From NCBI GenBank assembly GCA_015039465.1, contig MU130709.1:1-64000 (forward strand): DNA of 64,000 nucleotides, given 5' to 3'. Position numbers and translations under genes: made by a program. Of this stretch, positions 61,001 through 64,000 are shown in pieces. Below the pieces are notes generated by a model that worked only from the letters and a program-made list of their open reading frames with translations, had not been told where the DNA came from and did no database searches. The stretch comes from Phlegmacium glaucopus (taxonomy: Eukaryota > Basidiomycota > Agaricomycetes > Agaricales > Cortinariaceae). Positions within the stretch are counted from its first letter, which is position 1; each line of letters opens with the position of its first letter.

Positions 61001-61388
61001 AGGAGCAGAACATCCAGACACTCTGAATAGTATGGGAAATATAGCAAGCATATACAAGGATCAGAGAAGGTGGAATGAGGCAGAGAAACTGCAGGTTCAA
61101 GTTACGGACATGAGGAAGAAGCTGCTGGGTGAAGAACATTCAGACACCCTCAATAGTATGACAAATCTAGCAAGCACATACAGGAATCAAGGAAGGTGGA
61201 ATGAAGCAGAGCAGCTTCAGGTTCAAGTTATGGACATAAGGAAGAAGCTGCTTGGTGCAAAACATCCAGACACCCTTAACAGTATAGCAAATCTAGCAAA
61301 AACATACCTTGTTCAGGGAAGGCACATTGAGGCAGAGAAACTGGAGCTTGAACTTATGAATATAAATAAGAAAATAGGAAGATACTGA
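58030..61388 (+). pseudogene. NLR-like NB-ARC/TPR gene, broken by a stop and a frameshift
   Basis: Exons: 58030-58176, 58235-58315, 58374-58439, 58485-58553, 58607-58851 and 58902 onward. The start is ATG at 58030 (MTANDALDSSSEP), about 50 bp after an ATATAAAG box. The first four exons are short and phase 0; exon 4 has the FANAQNILIAGSTF motif common at the N-terminus of agaric NLRs. The NB-ARC domain has Walker A GLGGIGKTQICLKF, Walker B EWLIVFDNVDD and the GNILITSRN strand. TGA at 59155-59157 then interrupts the frame; the same frame resumes at once (SMGRIVSCENKFEIHEMEE). The C-terminus is a run of 42-residue TPR units (NEAEQLQVQVMDM, KLLGAEHPDTLNSMANLASTYR). Near 60797 a 4-nt deletion shifts the frame; the rest is open in the new frame to TGA at 61388. 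Such proteins are thought to act in non-self recognition. Confidence 0.85.
60060..61380 (+). repeat. 126-bp tandem repeats encoding TPR units
   Basis: About ten and a half near-identical 126-bp (42-codon) units. Each contains GAGGCAGAGCAGCTGCAGG-like and GAACATCCA-like blocks. High similarity between units suggests recent expansion or gene conversion. The unit near 60790 has CTAGCATGTACAGG where its neighbours read CTAGCAAGCACATACAGG, the 4-nt loss that breaks the frame. Confidence 0.88.
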
Positions 61389-62224
61389 AGTGGCCCAAAT
61401 GCTAAAGTATAAAAGTGCTTGTACCTCTATGTACCTTACTTACTTTCCATTGCACTATGCTTTAGAATAAAAATGAAACTTCAAATCTTTAGCACAAAAT
61501 CAAAGAAAGCTGTACTTTCAATAGAAACAGAACATAGTCTTTCTGTATAAATTTAAATAAACATAGTGTTTGACCTTGGTGGGCTTGTGAGGTAAACAGG
61601 CAAGTAAGTACAACAATAACTAACTACTTTATATGTAACTACAAAGAAAACAGAAAGAGCACTTGAAATGGAAAGCTCAGCTAGTGATGTGGCAGCTCAG
61701 CTTTGTGACATGAGCCATGAAAAGCTGTGAAAAGCCATGACCCTTGAGCCTCTTTCAGCTCACACAATGGGAAAAAAAAGAATTGTTCCAAAAAGGCAAT
61801 GGCATGCTGAATCCAAATCTGAGGTTCAATTCTAAAAAATTATCAATTTATTTATTTTATTTGCACCTGCAATTTCACTTTATTGCCAAATTCAGGTTTT
61901 GCATCAAAATTTGGTTCCAAACAAAGGTATGGCAGCAGGGTGAGACAGATTTTCATAGCTCATGACCAGCCTGTGACATAGGCTGAGCCAGCACATCACT
62001 AAGCTCAGCAGATTGTGGATGCTCACACATGCTCCAGAATTCTAACAACTCTGACATTCAATTCAAAGGTAAAAATGGATATCTAAAAGCACAATAAATA
62101 TTTAGGCCATGACCTACTTAATAATAGTTAGCATGGTTATTGTTGGAAATATTGATATCATGCAATGTTGCATCATTTGATTATTTTTGATATCAGTCCA
62201 ATAGTGGATATGACTTGTAGATAA
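61389..62224. other. No gene recognised (CpG-poor, AT-rich)
   Basis: 3' flank of the NLR-like gene. I see repeated short motifs (GCTCAGC, CATGACC) but no gene. Confidence 0.45.
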
Positions 62225-62346
62225 CACTGCTGGCAGCAGGTGGTGTTTCTGATGGAAAAATTGTATTTTTAGAAATGTTTTAGAAGTGACAAAACATGTC
62301 TAAAAATAGGTTTCTCCAAAAGAACCACCACCTACTGCCAGCAGTG
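62225..62346. mobile_element. 122-bp MITE with CACTG ends
   Basis: The termini CACTGCTGGCAGCAGGTGGTG (left, imperfect match to the right end) and CACCACCTACTGCCAGCAGTG (right) are inverted repeats of about 21 bp. TAA flanks both ends (62222-62224 and 62347-62349), a 3-bp target duplication. CACT-type ends with 3-bp duplication fit the CACTA/EnSpm group. Confidence 0.72.
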
Positions 62347-62349
62347 TAA

Positions 62350-64000
62350 GCATAGCCATGATTCTATTGTATATAAGCTGTGAACCATTGAGACAAATCC
62401 TCATTGGTTTAAACCAATATACCTGATATTCAATCATTGCACTAGGCTACTGGATTATAGCTCTGTTGCTACAGCATATTCTTTAAACTGACATCCTAAA
62501 TTTCAACACATTTTCCCTCATATTTTGTGTGCAATGAATAAATGTATGGATATTAGAAGCACTTCAATTTTTTTGGATCAAAAATTGTTACAACTTCAAA
62601 GAGTTCAGATGACTCTGATTCTAAACAGTTGTATAAAAGATTGTTTGTTCATTATTCTGAGCTCTTAAAGAGTGCCAAAGGGTTACTTTGGTATTGTCTT
62701 ATAAAGTTTGAGGAAGTTCAAGTAAATAAGCAGTTAGATTCTCAAGAATTAGCTAGAGAATATACAATGAAAGTAGTATAGTTTTTATAGTAAGAAAGTG
62801 AGTCATAACACATGTAGTAAACAAGTCATAGGTAAAAATAGAGAATAACTCATTCAATGAGTCATGTGCATGTATATGAAATGATGAAAAAGTAAAGGTC
62901 AACATGTGTAAATGGAAATGAATAGAGCGTGAAGAAAGTGTGTATCAGTGGAGTTAAAGAAAGAAAAAGAATTCATAACAAAAATAGTGTCTTATTTCCC
63001 TGGAAATTGAACTTTTCTGCTTTATGCCTTGTTTGTCCACCAGTTCCTTTCTTTTTCTCTCTCCAGAGGCCATATTTATAATAAGTACTTTTCTTGTTCA
63101 AATGCCAAATTTCAGTATTTAGAACAATCTGCAATTTTATGTTGTGGAGTTTAGGGGAGGTCAAAATTTGTTGAACCTTTTATCATGCAGGGGCAGGGAT
63201 TCGAGCTCAGATTCACCAGTCTGCAGGATTTCCTTCATATACAGCAGGCTCCTAAAACCAGCAGGCTTGTATTACTTGAAGGAGCTTCAGTGTGAACTGT
63301 TATCTTATCATATTTTTTCATCAAAATGTAAACAAAGGCAAATCCATCTGATGAGCTCTGTTAAGTTTAGACAAAGGGATAACGTCAGAGTAACTCCGGA
63401 CCGGACAGAACGGAACCAGAACAAGTAACAGAAAGGACTTTGGCCTCAGTGTATGTGCTGTGCCGCCCAGCTCCTACAATGTCCTGATTTCAGAACCTGA
63501 AGAGAATGGAAAGATGGAAGACCTCAGTGACTTAGAGGACAAACAAGAGGAGGAAACTAAGATGATATTTGAACTGAAGAAAACATACAAGTTTTGAGTA
63601 CTTAAATAATAAAAGGAATAGCAACCAAAATATAAAAGATAAATATAAAGTGCTGCGCTCTGCTCCTGGAAAGTCCTGCATTCTTGGGTGAATAATCCAT
63701 AGTAGGGGTGCTGACTGATAATGGGAAAGTGATGACAAAGAAATAGTTGTTATGGTGAAGGTGTGGTAATGGGTTTGGAGTATCGTTGGAAGAGCCAGAA
63801 TGATATGGAGAAGTCTTGGAGTTGGATGTAGGCGGAGTAGAACCAGAAACAAGGGAGAGTACTGGAACAGAGTACAGACTACCGGAACCAACTCCAACAG
63901 AGCCGGACCAGAGTAATGTATAATGGAATGTAACAGTACCTGTTATGAATATCTGGTATACGCATATCTTCAGTCACCCCTTTTCTTTCCCTTCATACGT
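62350..64000. other. No intact gene recognised to the window end
   Basis: A stop-free plus-strand stretch at about 62560-62781 (reading KSSDDSDSKQLYKRLFVHY, then WYCLIKFEEVQ) may be a decayed coding remnant, but no family is recognised. Another short frame near 63484-63597 is Glu/Lys-rich (EPEENGKMEDLSDLEDKQEE). The last 100 bases contain no clear signal. These could be edges of a retroelement, but no LTR or pol motif is visible. Confidence 0.35.

Noticed and set aside
62560..62781. Decayed gene in the AT-rich region
   Set aside because: It is stop-free for about 70 codons, but a second frame is also partly open, the region is AT-rich and no motif is recognisable; kept only as a note.
63532..63897. 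121-codon minus-strand hydrophobic frame near the window end
   Set aside because: It is composition-driven on a pyrimidine-rich strand, with no start context, splice support or family features.

Overview
The window is nuclear DNA from a filamentous basidiomycete, most likely a mushroom-forming agaric (Agaricomycetes). Genes are dense in short 45-65 nt GT-AG introns. The families present fit this group: a DDxxD/NSE sesquiterpene synthase, an R-type beta-trefoil lectin, an NB-ARC/TPR NLR-like gene and a tandem family of seven-helix membrane proteins.

Left third (1-24 kb): a repeat-built accessory region. Its backbone is a tandem array of minus-strand genes for a seven-helix membrane protein. 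Four copies are intact (4987-6323, 9165-12402, 16629-17881, 21079-22356) and one is truncated at the left edge. I resolved each intact copy into six exons; every model totals a multiple of three and ends in a shared acidic tail exon. Between the copies lie broken duplicates of NAA38, the Lsm-like NatC subunit, each killed by a different small lesion, plus fragments of an unrecognised plus-strand gene. One membrane-protein copy carries a 1.9 kb terminal-inverted-repeat element inside its second intron; this element holds an array of C4-G4 hairpins followed by T-runs.

Middle (25-45 kb): ordinary single-copy genes. DIB1 (U5 snRNP thioredoxin-fold protein, minus) is divergent from a cyclin-box protein gene (plus). 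They are followed by a lectin gene (minus), FAB1 phosphatidylinositol-3-phosphate 5-kinase (plus, ten exons), cyclophilin H (minus, ten exons including a 3-nt microexon) and a sesquiterpene synthase (plus). Long gene-free stretches lie at 37.1-41.8 kb and 44.7-48.0 kb.

Right part (48-64 kb): two decayed, inverted relatives of the membrane-protein genes, one containing a ~240 bp-arm inverted repeat; xylulokinase (minus, with an unusually long C-terminal low-complexity insert); a 490 bp MITE with 5-bp target duplication; and an NLR-like NB-ARC/TPR gene. The NLR gene is broken by an in-frame TGA and a 4-nt deletion in its TPR array, and it sits in a strongly CpG-depleted segment (about 58.6-63.2 kb). 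A 122 bp CACTG-ended MITE lies downstream. All exon models were made by eye from splice signals, reading phase and family knowledge; no search was run.
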